NCBI RefSeq assembly: GCF_035593305.1
Contig: NZ_CP141615.1
Location: forward strand, 124,001 to 188,000
Reading direction: 5' to 3'
DNA: 64,000 nt
Source: Limnochorda sp. L945t
GTDB lineage: Bacteria > Bacillota > Limnochordia > Limnochordales > Geochordaceae
Of this stretch, positions 26,453 through 34,442 are shown one piece after another; position 1 is the stretch's first letter; each line of letters begins with the position of its first letter. Position numbers and translations under genes: made by a program. The notes under the pieces were generated by a model. It was not told the DNA's origin, did no database searches, and saw nothing but the letters and a program-made list of their open reading frames with translations.

Positions 26453-26881
26453 GGCGAGTACCCGGGGGAAGCGACAAGCCGCCTATTTGTTTACTATGTG
26501 AAAGAACTGTCCCCGGCGTTTGCCGCGGGCAAACGCAGCGAGGACAATGTCGGAGCGCGAGAGAAGGTCTTCGGGAACCCTTTCGCTTGCTCATGATCTC
26601 CATTCCTTGCTGCGGGTTGCCCGCCGATCGCCGGCAGCTGATGGGTCAATCTTTCCATGCGTGATGGAAATCTCCTGCTGCAACGCACGTGCATCGGTTG
26701 CATGCAATGAGGCGTGCCGCCAGGACGCGGCATGAAATGCCAGCCGTGCCAGCAAGTTGCGGCCACTGCGAAGCGCTGGCCACCGTCGCAAACCCCCGTT
26801 GCCCCGACGAACCCCTCGGGTGGTGGATCCACTTCCTGCGCTCCTGCCGGCGGTATCACCTCAGGGAGGATGATGGCCTGC
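26453..26881. other. Divergent intergenic region (429 bases, no gene)
   Basis: This gap between the ROK gene and the beta-barrel gene is clearly AT-richer than its surroundings at 26481-26520. There TTTGTTTACTATGTGAAAG resembles one half of ROK/XylR-type operators and may hold the ROK promoter. A second AT-rich inverted repeat lies at 26652-26670. Weak open frames run through it but have no ribosome site or recognisable product. No riboswitch class was recognised. Confidence 0.45.
26652..26670. promoter_or_regulatory. AT-rich inverted repeat, possible operator
   Basis: TTTCCAT, five-base spacer GCGTG, then ATGGAAA: a perfect 7-bp inverted repeat in an otherwise GC-rich region, about 210 bases before the beta-barrel gene. 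The form fits a dimeric regulator site; no regulator can be assigned. Confidence 0.4.
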
Positions 26882-28045
26882 ATGTCTGCGGCAACGAACG
26901 GCGCACGGGCGCGCTCGCTCGGCGGGTGGCTACGCGGCGCGGTGCTCGGCCTGGCCGGCGTTTTGAGCCTGGGCGGCTGCGTGCGCGCCGAGCCCCGAGT
27001 CGCCTTCTGGGTACAGCCGATGTACGCTGCGTTCGGCGGAGCCCGGCTTCACGCGGTGGACGAGGTCCTGACGAGCTCCACCACGGATCCGGCAGGTCAC
27101 GAGCAGTATTCCGCGAGCGTGCGTTCCCATTGGCTGGAGCCCCGGGCGGGGTTGGTCCCGGCCATCGGGATTTCGGTCGGCGTGGGCCGGGGCTGGGGGG
27201 TGGCGGCGCAGGCCCGGTTGGCTTCCTCCGGACATGCGCTGAGCGGCCACCTCGAAGCTCTGCCACCCAGCAACGGCACGATTTACGAAAACGGCGTGGT
27301 CCTGTGGGGAGGCAACTACGAGCTACCCGACGAGCGGCAGTTTCGAGCACCGGACGACGAGCATCCCAGCGGCTGGGCACCGATCGACTGGAAGGCCGAC
27401 TCGGGGGTATCCGTAGGCCTCGGCAAGGTGGGGGCGTACGGCGTCGTCTATCGCAGCAGCACGTTGGGCGTGAGCGTGGACGGCGGGCTGAACGTCTTTT
27501 ACCTCGACCATCGGCTGGACCGCCAGGTGGCGATGACGGCGCAGGTGACAGCCGACCTCGACAAGGACGGCACCGATGACCGGGGTGAAGATCGCATCAC
27601 GATGGTGGAGAGCGCTCGGTCCAGGGGCACGGTCCTGGGGCCGGGCGTCGGAGTGCGCGTCGTGGGCGACCTCGGGCCTTTCCAGGCAGAGCTCGGCGCA
27701 AGCCACGGGTGGGCTACGGGCGCGTTTCGCACCGAGTCGCTCTTCCGCAGGACGGATGACGTCAGGACCGACCTGGGCAAGGATGGAACGTGGGACGAAA
27801 GTCGCCGGTCCGTCGAAGAGGCGCCGTTCGCCCAGGAGGTCAGCGCGACGGTGCCGGTGACCCAGGTACGGGCCATCCTCAGCTATCCCATCGGGCCCCT
27901 GCGGATCGGGGGTGGGGCGTTCTACGCGTTGTACCGGGGCGTACCGGTTTCCCCGGACTTCAGCTACCGGGACATGACGTTCAAGGAGCGCCGGCAGGAC
28001 GTCTCCGTGTCCGGGGTAGGGCTGTACCTGCAGGCGTCTTTCTGA
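26882..28045 (+). CDS. Exported beta-barrel-like outer-membrane-type protein, possibly lipid-anchored at its start
   Basis: A 387-residue protein not recognised as a known family. It begins with a signal sequence (LGGWLRGAVLGLAGVLSLGG), and Cys33 sits in a lipobox-like LGGC. The rest alternates short amphipathic strands rich in Gly, Val, Tyr and Phe (for example GISVGVGRGWGVAAQARL and LRIGGGAFYALYRGV). It ends VSGVGLYLQASF: a last strand with terminal Phe is the hallmark of outer-membrane beta-barrels. Two acidic turns, DLDKDGTDDRGED and DLGKDGTWDE, resemble calcium-binding loops. ATG 26882 is 12 bases after GGGAGG; two ATGs sit immediately after that site, so the start is uncertain. It is monocistronic, with hairpins nearby downstream. 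Confidence 0.6.
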   Translation: MSAATNGARARSLGGWLRGAVLGLAGVLSLGGCVRAEPRVAFWVQPMYAAFGGARLHAVDEVLTSSTTDPAGHEQYSASVRSHWLEPRAGLVPAIGISVGVGRGWGVAAQARLASSGHALSGHLEALPPSNGTIYENGVVLWGGNYELPDERQFRAPDDEHPSGWAPIDWKADSGVSVGLGKVGAYGVVYRSSTLGVSVDGGLNVFYLDHRLDRQVAMTAQVTADLDKDGTDDRGEDRITMVESARSRGTVLGPGVGVRVVGDLGPFQAELGASHGWATGAFRTESLFRRTDDVRTDLGKDGTWDESRRSVEEAPFAQEVSATVPVTQVRAILSYPIGPLRIGGGAFYALYRGVPVSPDFSYRDMTFKERRQDVSVSGVGLYLQASF

Positions 28046-28114
28046 TGGGACCCGAGCAGGCCGGGGCAGGCCGGAGCCGGCCGCCGGCCACCGGGCCATG
28101 CGGGCCGAAATGGA

Positions 28115-28146
28115 GCTGCCGCCTCCCGATCCGAAGGGGCGGCAGC
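28115..28146. terminator. Hairpin between convergent genes
   Basis: GCTGCCGCC (28115-28123) and GGCGGCAGC (28138-28146) pair perfectly across a 14-base loop. It lies between the plus-strand beta-barrel gene and the minus-strand aldo/keto reductase, so it may end both transcripts. Confidence 0.55.
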
Positions 28147-28180
28147 GCGTCACTCGTGGAAGTGGCCGAAGGGGACCTCG

Positions 28181-29065
28181 TCAGCGTTTGCGCGACGGCG
28201 CCAGGTGCGGCAGGGAGCCCGGCTCCGGCGGTGCGGGGAAGGCCTCGTCGATGGCCTTCCAGTCTTCCTCACTGAGGCGCCAGCCCAGGGCTCCCGCGTT
28301 TTCTCGCACGTGCTCGACTCGGGCGGCCTTGGGGATGGCGATGACGCTCGGACGGGCGACCAGCCAGTTGAGGGCAACCTGCACGGGGGTCTTACCGTAC
28401 TTGCGCCCGATCTCGGCCAGCAGGCGCCCTCCGGGAGTGTCCGGCCCCGGGAACTCGCCCATCCGCCCCAGGGGCGCGTACGCCATCACCGTCACCCGAT
28501 GCGCCTCGCAGTACGGCAAGAGCTCCGCCTCGATGCCGCGCTGGCGCAGGTGGTAGAGTACCTGATCGGCGACCAGGGGGATGTCGCCCAGCGCCTCCTG
28601 GGCCTCCTGCACCTGGCGGGCGTCGAAGTTGCTCACCCCCACGAACCGGACGAGCCCGTCCCGTACCAGGGTGGCCATGGCCCGCATGGTCTCCCGGACG
28701 GGGAACTCGCTGGGCCAGTGCTGCAGGTAAAGATCGATCCGGTCGACGCGCAGCCTCGCCAGGCTTCTCCGGGCGGCTTGTAGGGTCCCTTCGTACGAAG
28801 CGTTGGTGGGCCACACCTTCGTCACCAGGAAGACCCGGCCTCGCACGTCCCGGATGGCCTCTCCGACCAGTTGCTCGGCCCGGCCGCCCGCGTACATCTC
28901 CGCCGTGTCGATGAGGGTCATGCCGAGCTCGATGCCAAGGCGCAGCGCCTCGATTTCCTGGCGGTCCCGCCGGGCGTCGCCCTCCCCCATGCGGTACGTC
29001 CCCTGGCCGATCGGGGGGACGCGAACCCCCGTGGCACCCATGACATGGCTTTCCTGCACGACCAT
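28181..29065 (-). CDS. Aldo/keto reductase (diketogulonate-reductase-like)
   Basis: AKR-superfamily reductase, 294 residues. The catalytic residues are visible: Asp53 and Tyr58 in LIDTAEMY, Lys83 in FLVTKV, His116 in DLYLQHWP. The C-terminal cofactor segment PSVIAIPKAARVEHVRENAG is intact. ATG 29065 follows a G-run that is a poor ribosome site; GTG 29059 is an alternative. It follows the adenine deaminase gene by 23 bases and so is the last gene of the purine-related operon, but its chemistry does not obviously belong to purine salvage. It may act on ribose-derived aldehydes or be incidental. Confidence 0.9.
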   Translation of the reverse strand: MVVQESHVMGATGVRVPPIGQGTYRMGEGDARRDRQEIEALRLGIELGMTLIDTAEMYAGGRAEQLVGEAIRDVRGRVFLVTKVWPTNASYEGTLQAARRSLARLRVDRIDLYLQHWPSEFPVRETMRAMATLVRDGLVRFVGVSNFDARQVQEAQEALGDIPLVADQVLYHLRQRGIEAELLPYCEAHRVTVMAYAPLGRMGEFPGPDTPGGRLLAEIGRKYGKTPVQVALNWLVARPSVIAIPKAARVEHVRENAGALGWRLSEEDWKAIDEAFPAPPEPGSLPHLAPSRKR

Positions 29066-29088
29066 CCCCCCGTCCTGCTCCGCTGCGG

Positions 29089-30909
29089 TCAGCAATCGCC
29101 GGGCCCTGCCGTGCTCAGGGAGATGACCGGGTCGAGTACCCGGTGCCCTTCCACGTCCACGATGCCGAGGTCGGAGATCTTGAAGGCGGGGCTCACCGAA
29201 AGAGGCAGGATGGTGAGCAGCAGGACCGGGTTGCGGTGACGCATCCCGAGACGCCGAAGGGCCGTCTCCAGCCGGTCCAACCTCTCCGCGACCGTGGATG
29301 GCGGATCGTCGGAGATCAGCCCTGCCACCGGGAGAGCGAGGGCCTCGGTGTGGCGCTTGCCGCCCTCCGTCCAGCTGACCGCCATCCCGCCGCCCATCTC
29401 CAGCACGGCCCGCAGGGCGCAGGCCATGTCGTGGGGCGACGTGCCGACCACGAACAGGTTGTGCACGTCGTGGGCGAAGCTGCTGGCGAACGCTCCGCCC
29501 CGCAGCCCCAGGCCTGCCACGAAACTCAGGACGGGCGGCTGCCCCGGGACCTCGCCGGGCGAGGAGAGGGATGGCAGGTCGCGCCGGGCTATCACCGTCG
29601 CCGCGCACAGGTCCGGGAGTTGGGCGCTCTCCTCCGACGGCGCCGGAAACCCGTCCTCGAGCACGACCTGGCGTCTTTCGAGGGTGGTAAAGGTGTGCAC
29701 CTCGTTGACCCGGACCACACGTACTTCGGCCGTGCAGCGGGACCCGGGCGTCCCCGGCACCCGGAACAGTGACGGCACGGGCCACCGGTCCGAGACGGGC
29801 CTCAGAGCGGTGCGCCGGGCCAGCTCCTCGGGCAACGGCCCGGACGGCGCCTGGAAGAGTGCCCGCCCTTCTTCGGCGGCCAGGGCGCCCGCCGCGTACA
29901 CCCGGTGAGGCGGGAAATGGGCGACCTCCTCCGCGATGAGGAAGTCCGCCCGGTATCCCGGCGCAATCAAGCCCCGGTCTCGCATGCCCAGGTAGGCCGC
30001 CGGGCGCAGCGACGCCGAGGCAACGGCGTCGAGAGGCGGCCAGCCGAGCGCGACGGCTCTTTCCACGATCCGGCTCAGGTGCCCCGACTTCAGCCGGTTG
30101 GGCAGCATGTCGTCGGTCACCAGCAGCACCCGGGAGCGGTCGGGGAGATCGCGCACGAAAGCCACGGTCTCCGGGGTGAGCGACTTTTCCTGCAGCATCA
30201 CGACCATGCCCTTGGAAAGCTTCTCCGCGATCGTCCGGGGCGTCGCCAGCGTGTGGTCGGAGCGGATGCCCCAGGCGGCGTACCGGGACAGCGGCATGCC
30301 TTCGAGGGTCGGCACGTGCCCTTCCAGGCTGAGCCCGGCCGCGGCTCCTGCCCGGACCACGGCGACCGGCCTCGGCTCTTCCCGCAGCAGGCCCTGGTAA
30401 TCCATCATCTCCCCGAGCGCCAGGACGCCTTCCTCGCCCGCCAGCGCCCGCACGTCGTCCGGGCCCAGCTCGGCGTTGGCCGTCTCGAGGCCCGAGGTCG
30501 TGGGCGGGACACAGCTCGGGACGGCGGTCCGCACGTCGAGCGGCAGACCCCGGCTCGCCCGGATCATCCACCGCACGCCGTCCGCTCCGAGAACGTTGGC
30601 CATCTCGTGGGGGTCCTGCAGCACGGCCAGCGTGCCCCAGGGCACCACTGCCTCCGCGAAGCGCCCGGGGGTGAGCAGGCTGCTCTCGACGTGCATGTGG
30701 GCGTCGACGAGCCCGGGTTGTACCACCGCCCCGCCCGCGTCGACGACCTCTCGGGCGGCCGCCCGGATCTCCCGCGGGAGCGGGCCCTCCTCGACGTACA
30801 CGAAGCGACCGGCCCGCACTCCGAGCCACCCGAGGAAGATACGCTGGAGCACGACGTCGGCGATGCGGGCCTCCGCGACGACCAGGTCCAGGGGAGGCTC
30901 ACTCACCAC
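29089..30909 (-). CDS. ade: Adenine deaminase
   Basis: Converts adenine to hypoxanthine and ammonia; metal-dependent amidohydrolase, 606 residues, normal length for AdeC/Ade. It has the N-terminal metal motif VQPGLVDAHMHVESSLLTPG, the Ade-specific ALGEMMDYQGLL and LEGHVPTLEG segments, and HTLATPRTIAEKL. The C-terminal domain contains FASSFAHDVHNLFVVGTS, as in known adenine deaminases. GTG start; it overlaps the nucleoside phosphorylase gene by 7 bases. Together they take a purine nucleoside to the free base and on to hypoxanthine, behind a dedicated importer. Confidence 0.92.
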   Translation of the reverse strand: MVSEPPLDLVVAEARIADVVLQRIFLGWLGVRAGRFVYVEEGPLPREIRAAAREVVDAGGAVVQPGLVDAHMHVESSLLTPGRFAEAVVPWGTLAVLQDPHEMANVLGADGVRWMIRASRGLPLDVRTAVPSCVPPTTSGLETANAELGPDDVRALAGEEGVLALGEMMDYQGLLREEPRPVAVVRAGAAAGLSLEGHVPTLEGMPLSRYAAWGIRSDHTLATPRTIAEKLSKGMVVMLQEKSLTPETVAFVRDLPDRSRVLLVTDDMLPNRLKSGHLSRIVERAVALGWPPLDAVASASLRPAAYLGMRDRGLIAPGYRADFLIAEEVAHFPPHRVYAAGALAAEEGRALFQAPSGPLPEELARRTALRPVSDRWPVPSLFRVPGTPGSRCTAEVRVVRVNEVHTFTTLERRQVVLEDGFPAPSEESAQLPDLCAATVIARRDLPSLSSPGEVPGQPPVLSFVAGLGLRGGAFASSFAHDVHNLFVVGTSPHDMACALRAVLEMGGGMAVSWTEGGKRHTEALALPVAGLISDDPPSTVAERLDRLETALRRLGMRHRNPVLLLTILPLSVSPAFKISDLGIVDVEGHRVLDPVISLSTAGPGDC

Positions 30910-31709
30910 GGCTCACTCCCTTGTGCGAGGTCGTCCACCGCCGCCAGAGCCACGTCGATCATCTGCGCCTCGGCCTGCCGGAACAAGCGCTCCCTTTCGG
31001 CGGCGGGGGGCTGGCGTTCGAGCAAGATGTTGGAATCCGTGGCGAGGATGGCGCCTACCCGTACCCCGCGCACGGCGCCCACCACGAAGAGCGTCGCACA
31101 CTCCTGTTCCGAGGCCACGACGCCGGCTTCGGTCAACTGCCGGTTGAGCCCTGGGTCCTGCCGGTAGAAAGCGTCCCGGCTGAAGACGATACCGTGGTGG
31201 AACGCGTATCCGAGCCGGCGGGCGGCCCGGGCCAGAGCCAGCGTGATCCCCAGGTCGGCCACCGCCGGGAACTCGGGCGGCACGTAAGCCCTCGAGGTCC
31301 CGTCTGCCCGGTAGGCGGCCGTCGCGATCACCAGCGACCCGAGGGCGACGCCGGGCTGGCGCCCCCCTGCGGACCCGACCCGGATGAAGCAGGTGCCGCC
31401 CACTCGCGCCAGTTCCTCCAGGGCGATGGAGGCAGAGGGGCCGCCGATTCCCGTGGAACAGACGCTGACGGGCGTACCCGCTCGCGTACGGCCGGTGTAG
31501 ACGACGAACTCCCGGTTTTGGGCGACGAGCCGGGCCTCGGGGAGTCCGGCAGCGATACGCTGAGCCCTGCCGGGGTCTCCCGGGAGCAGCACGTGAGGGG
31601 CCACGTCACCCGGCACGCAGCGGACGTGCCGCTGCGGCTCCACTTGGGGCTGCAGCCCGGTTGTCTCTCCCGGTGTCTGAGAAAAATCCTGCCGTGCCAC
31701 GCGCTTCAC
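30903..31709 (-). CDS. Nucleoside phosphorylase (uridine/purine nucleoside phosphorylase family)
   Basis: A 268-residue PNP_UDP_1-family enzyme that cleaves nucleosides with phosphate to give base and ribose-1-phosphate. It shows the phosphate-binding start VLLPGDPGRAQRIA, the VCSTGIGGPSASIALEEL segment and FIRVGSAGG, followed by the ribose/base region AGVVASEQECATLFVVG. The sequence resembles uridine phosphorylase, but family members use purines too, and the adjacent adenine deaminase suggests a purine nucleoside. GTG 31709 overlaps the ATPase stop by 4 bases, though the ribosome site is very close to it; the first 35 residues are not conserved-looking. Confidence 0.87.
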   Translation of the reverse strand: MKRVARQDFSQTPGETTGLQPQVEPQRHVRCVPGDVAPHVLLPGDPGRAQRIAAGLPEARLVAQNREFVVYTGRTRAGTPVSVCSTGIGGPSASIALEELARVGGTCFIRVGSAGGRQPGVALGSLVIATAAYRADGTSRAYVPPEFPAVADLGITLALARAARRLGYAFHHGIVFSRDAFYRQDPGLNRQLTEAGVVASEQECATLFVVGAVRGVRVGAILATDSNILLERQPPAAERERLFRQAEAQMIDVALAAVDDLAQGSEPW

Positions 31710-32818
31710 GCCTCCTCGAAGGCGAGGGCGGCGTCGGGCTCGACGGCCACCTCGACCGCGTCTCCCTCGCCCCAGGTCGCCTGCTCCGCGGGCACCTCGG
31801 CGGCCAGCTCCCCGGCGGGCGTGCGCACGGTGTAATGCACCGTGCCGCCCTGGAAAATCCGCAGGAGAATCGGCCCGCGCAGGCCGGGCTCGCCGCCGGG
31901 GGTCGTAAGCCGCGCCGCATCCGGTCGGAAAGCCACGGTCACGTGCCGGCCTGGGTGCAGGCGGCTCGAAGCCCGCACGCGCATCCGGCCGCCGGGGAAG
32001 GCCACCGTCGCGAGACGCTCCCCGGGGACACCTTGGCTTTCTTCCAAACCGATCACCTGGGCCCGGAAACGGTTGGAGAACCCCATGAACTGAGCGACGA
32101 AGAGGGTCCCGGGACGGCGGTACACCTCTTCGGGCGTCCCGATCTGCTCGATCCGGCCGTCCCGCATGACGATGACCCGATCCGACAGAGCCATGGCCTC
32201 CGACTGGTCATGGGTGACGTAGACCATGGTCACCCCGAGCCGGCGCTGGACGCGCCGCAACTCGCCCCGCATCTCGACACGAAGGCGGGCGTCGAGGTTG
32301 GAGAGGGGTTCGTCGAGCAGCAGCAGTTGAGGCCGGATGACGATGGCCCTGGCCAGCGCCACGCGTTGTTGCTGGCCTCCCGAGAGTTGCCCGGGAAGCC
32401 GCTGGTCCAGCCCCTCCAGGCCGACCATGCGCAGCGCTTCACCCACTCTGCGGCCGATCTCGGCGGCGCCCAGGTGTCGCAAGCGTAGCCCGAACGCAAC
32501 GTTTTCGAAGACGGTCAGGTGAGGAAAGAGCGCGTAGCTTTGAAACACGAGCCCGATGTTGCGGCGGTTGGGGGGCACGTTCGTATAGTCGCGCCCGCCG
32601 ATGGTCACGTACCCGCGCTGCACCGGGATGAAGCCTGCCATCACCCGGAGCGTGGTCGTCTTGCCGCATCCGCTCGGCCCGAGTAAGGAGACGAGCTCTC
32701 CCCGCTCGGCCTCGAAGGAGATGCCCTGCAGCGCCCACTCGCCGGGACGGTACGCCACCGCCACGTCGCGAAGCTGGAGAAAAGGGAGGGACGGCTCCTG
32801 CCCCATGCCTTCAGACAT
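31706..32818 (-). CDS. ABC transporter ATP-binding protein, PotA type
   Basis: Motor ATPase of the importer, 370 residues. Walker A GPSGCGKTTTLR, Q-loop FQSYALFPHL, signature LSGGQQQRV, Walker B LLLLDEPLSNLDARLR and the switch His in VYVTHDQSEAMAL are all present. The C-terminal part holds a TOBE-like regulatory domain (VAFRPDAARL, AEVPAEQATWGEGDAVEVAV). The start overlaps the permease stop by 8 bases. PotA-type ATPases serve polyamine, iron, sulfate and related importers; the adjacent salvage genes point to a nucleoside or nucleobase substrate here. Confidence 0.93.
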   Translation of the reverse strand: MSEGMGQEPSLPFLQLRDVAVAYRPGEWALQGISFEAERGELVSLLGPSGCGKTTTLRVMAGFIPVQRGYVTIGGRDYTNVPPNRRNIGLVFQSYALFPHLTVFENVAFGLRLRHLGAAEIGRRVGEALRMVGLEGLDQRLPGQLSGGQQQRVALARAIVIRPQLLLLDEPLSNLDARLRVEMRGELRRVQRRLGVTMVYVTHDQSEAMALSDRVIVMRDGRIEQIGTPEEVYRRPGTLFVAQFMGFSNRFRAQVIGLEESQGVPGERLATVAFPGGRMRVRASSRLHPGRHVTVAFRPDAARLTTPGGEPGLRGPILLRIFQGGTVHYTVRTPAGELAAEVPAEQATWGEGDAVEVAVEPDAALAFEEA

Positions 32819-33590
32819 AGCGCGACAGCCCCAATACCCGCTCCGTCGCCTGGACCACCAGCAGGGTGAAGAGGATCAACAGGGTCGACAGGGCGGCGAT
32901 GGAGGGATCGTAGTAATACTCCATGTAAACCAGCATTTGAATAGGTAAGGTGGCTATCCCCGGTCCCGTCAAGAACAACGAGACCGAAACGTTGTTGAAC
33001 GAGGTGATGAAGGCGAGAACCGCGGCCGCGAGCATGCCGCTGCGGATGTTGGGCAGCACGACCCGGAGGAAGGCGCCCAGCCGCGACGCTCCCAGGCTGA
33101 CGGCGGCCTGCTCCACGTCGATGGGTACGTTGGCGAGACTCGCGAGCACCACCCGTACGGCGTACGGGATCAGCAGCGCCGTGTGGCCGATCAAGAGGCT
33201 GGGCAGGATCGGCAGCCGCGCGGTCAGGACGAAGTAGCGCAGCAGGGCGAGGCCGACCACGAGCTCGGGAACGATGACCGGGGCGGTCGCCAGCAGTTGA
33301 ACGAGGCCCTTGCCCCGGAAGTCGAACCGTGCCGTGGCGTACGCGAGCGGGATCCCGATGAGCAGCGCTCCGAGCGTGCTCACCACGGCCACGACGAGGC
33401 TTGTCCGGAAGCCGTCGACGAACATCTGCTGATGCAAGACCCGGCCGAACCACTCGAGCGTGAACGAACCGGGCGGGAAGCGGAGCGAGCGCTCCCGGCC
33501 GAACGCCGCCACGAAGACCACCAGGAACGGCCCCAGGAGGAAGAAGAGGAGAACCGCCAGGGCGACCCGGGGCGCGAGCGGCTCTTTCAT
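32811..33590 (-). CDS. ABC transporter permease, PotC type
   Basis: A 259-residue membrane subunit with six helices, starting at ATG 33590, which overlaps the PotB-type stop as ATGA. N-terminal MKEPLAPRVALAVLLFFLLG is the first helix. LRFPPGSFTLEWFGRVLHQ matches the conserved PotC region, and VEQAAVSLGASRLGAFLRVV is the ATPase docking loop. The open frame runs further upstream, but only as a shadow of the partner gene. Confidence 0.92.
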   Translation of the reverse strand: MKEPLAPRVALAVLLFFLLGPFLVVFVAAFGRERSLRFPPGSFTLEWFGRVLHQQMFVDGFRTSLVVAVVSTLGALLIGIPLAYATARFDFRGKGLVQLLATAPVIVPELVVGLALLRYFVLTARLPILPSLLIGHTALLIPYAVRVVLASLANVPIDVEQAAVSLGASRLGAFLRVVLPNIRSGMLAAAVLAFITSFNNVSVSLFLTGPGIATLPIQMLVYMEYYYDPSIAALSTLLILFTLLVVQATERVLGLSRYV

Positions 33591-34435
33591 GCAGGCCGCC
33601 CCCTGGCTGCGGAGGCCGTGGCGCCCCGGCGCAGGATGGTGCTGGCGGCCAGGGTCGTGGCCAGCATGATGACCGCGATCACGGTGGCCGCTTGCCAGTC
33701 GAGGGTGACCGACGCCTTCTGATAGAGCAGGGTGCTCAGCAGGAGCTGGCGAGGGCCGCCCAGGACTGCGGGCGTGACGTAAGCCGTCACCGAACCGGTG
33801 AAGACCAGGGTGCCCCCGACCACCAGGCCCTCGGCAGTGAGCGGCACCAGCACCCGCCGGAAGAGCTGCCACTCGGACGCCCCCAGGCTACGGGCCGCGA
33901 GCACGACCTCGCGCGGGACGTTCTCGAAGGCACTCATGAGCGCCAGCATCATGAGCGGGCTGAACAGCTGCAAGAGCCCGACCACGACCGCCGTCTCCGT
34001 GTAGAGGATCGGTACGGGCCGGCTCGCCAGCTGCAGGGCGCGCAACGACTCGTTGATGAGGCCATATCGCCCCATCACGACGAGCCAGGCGTACGTGCGG
34101 GCCACGGGGCTCGTCATGAGGGGCAGGATGACGAGGGAGACCAGCAGGGTGCGACGTGCCGGTGACGTCACGCGGCTGGCCGCGTACGCCGCCGGGTAGC
34201 ACAGGAGCACCGCCAGCAGGGTCACGACCCCGGCCACCCGGAGCGTTCGCCAGAAGGCGCGCTGGGCGACCGGGTCGCCGACGACTTTCCCATAGGCGGC
34301 CCAGGTGAGGCCCGTGCCGGGCTCGTAGAAGCTCCCGCCCAGCACCAGGGCGAGGGGGATCAGGAAGAAGAGCCCCAGGAAAGTGAGTGCGGGCGCCACG
34401 AGCCACACCGTGGCGCCCTTGCCCGTGGTCCACAT
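33587..34435 (-). CDS. ABC transporter permease, PotB type
   Basis: A 282-residue membrane subunit with six helices. VWLVAPALTFLGLFFLIPLA is the first helix; PLMTSPVARTYAWLVVMG and VVLAARSLGASEWQLFRRVL (the docking loop) are typical of PotB. It starts seven bases after the binding-protein stop. Unlike the sugar importers in this window, no hairpin separates the two. The C-terminal tail RRGATASAARGRPA is basic and cytoplasmic. Confidence 0.92.
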   Translation of the reverse strand: MWTTGKGATVWLVAPALTFLGLFFLIPLALVLGGSFYEPGTGLTWAAYGKVVGDPVAQRAFWRTLRVAGVVTLLAVLLCYPAAYAASRVTSPARRTLLVSLVILPLMTSPVARTYAWLVVMGRYGLINESLRALQLASRPVPILYTETAVVVGLLQLFSPLMMLALMSAFENVPREVVLAARSLGASEWQLFRRVLVPLTAEGLVVGGTLVFTGSVTAYVTPAVLGGPRQLLLSTLLYQKASVTLDWQAATVIAVIMLATTLAASTILRRGATASAARGRPA

Positions 34436-34442
34436 GCCCCGT

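Noticed and set aside
26453-26881. A riboswitch or small RNA in the 429-base gap
   Set aside because: I found only short inverted repeats and no conserved core of a riboswitch class that I could recognise.
28181-30829. An 882-codon minus-strand frame that could suggest a giant fusion ending in aldo/keto reductase
   Set aside because: The portion upstream of 29065 is a shadow of adenine deaminase in another frame; the residues are low-complexity Arg/Gly/Ala and lack family features.
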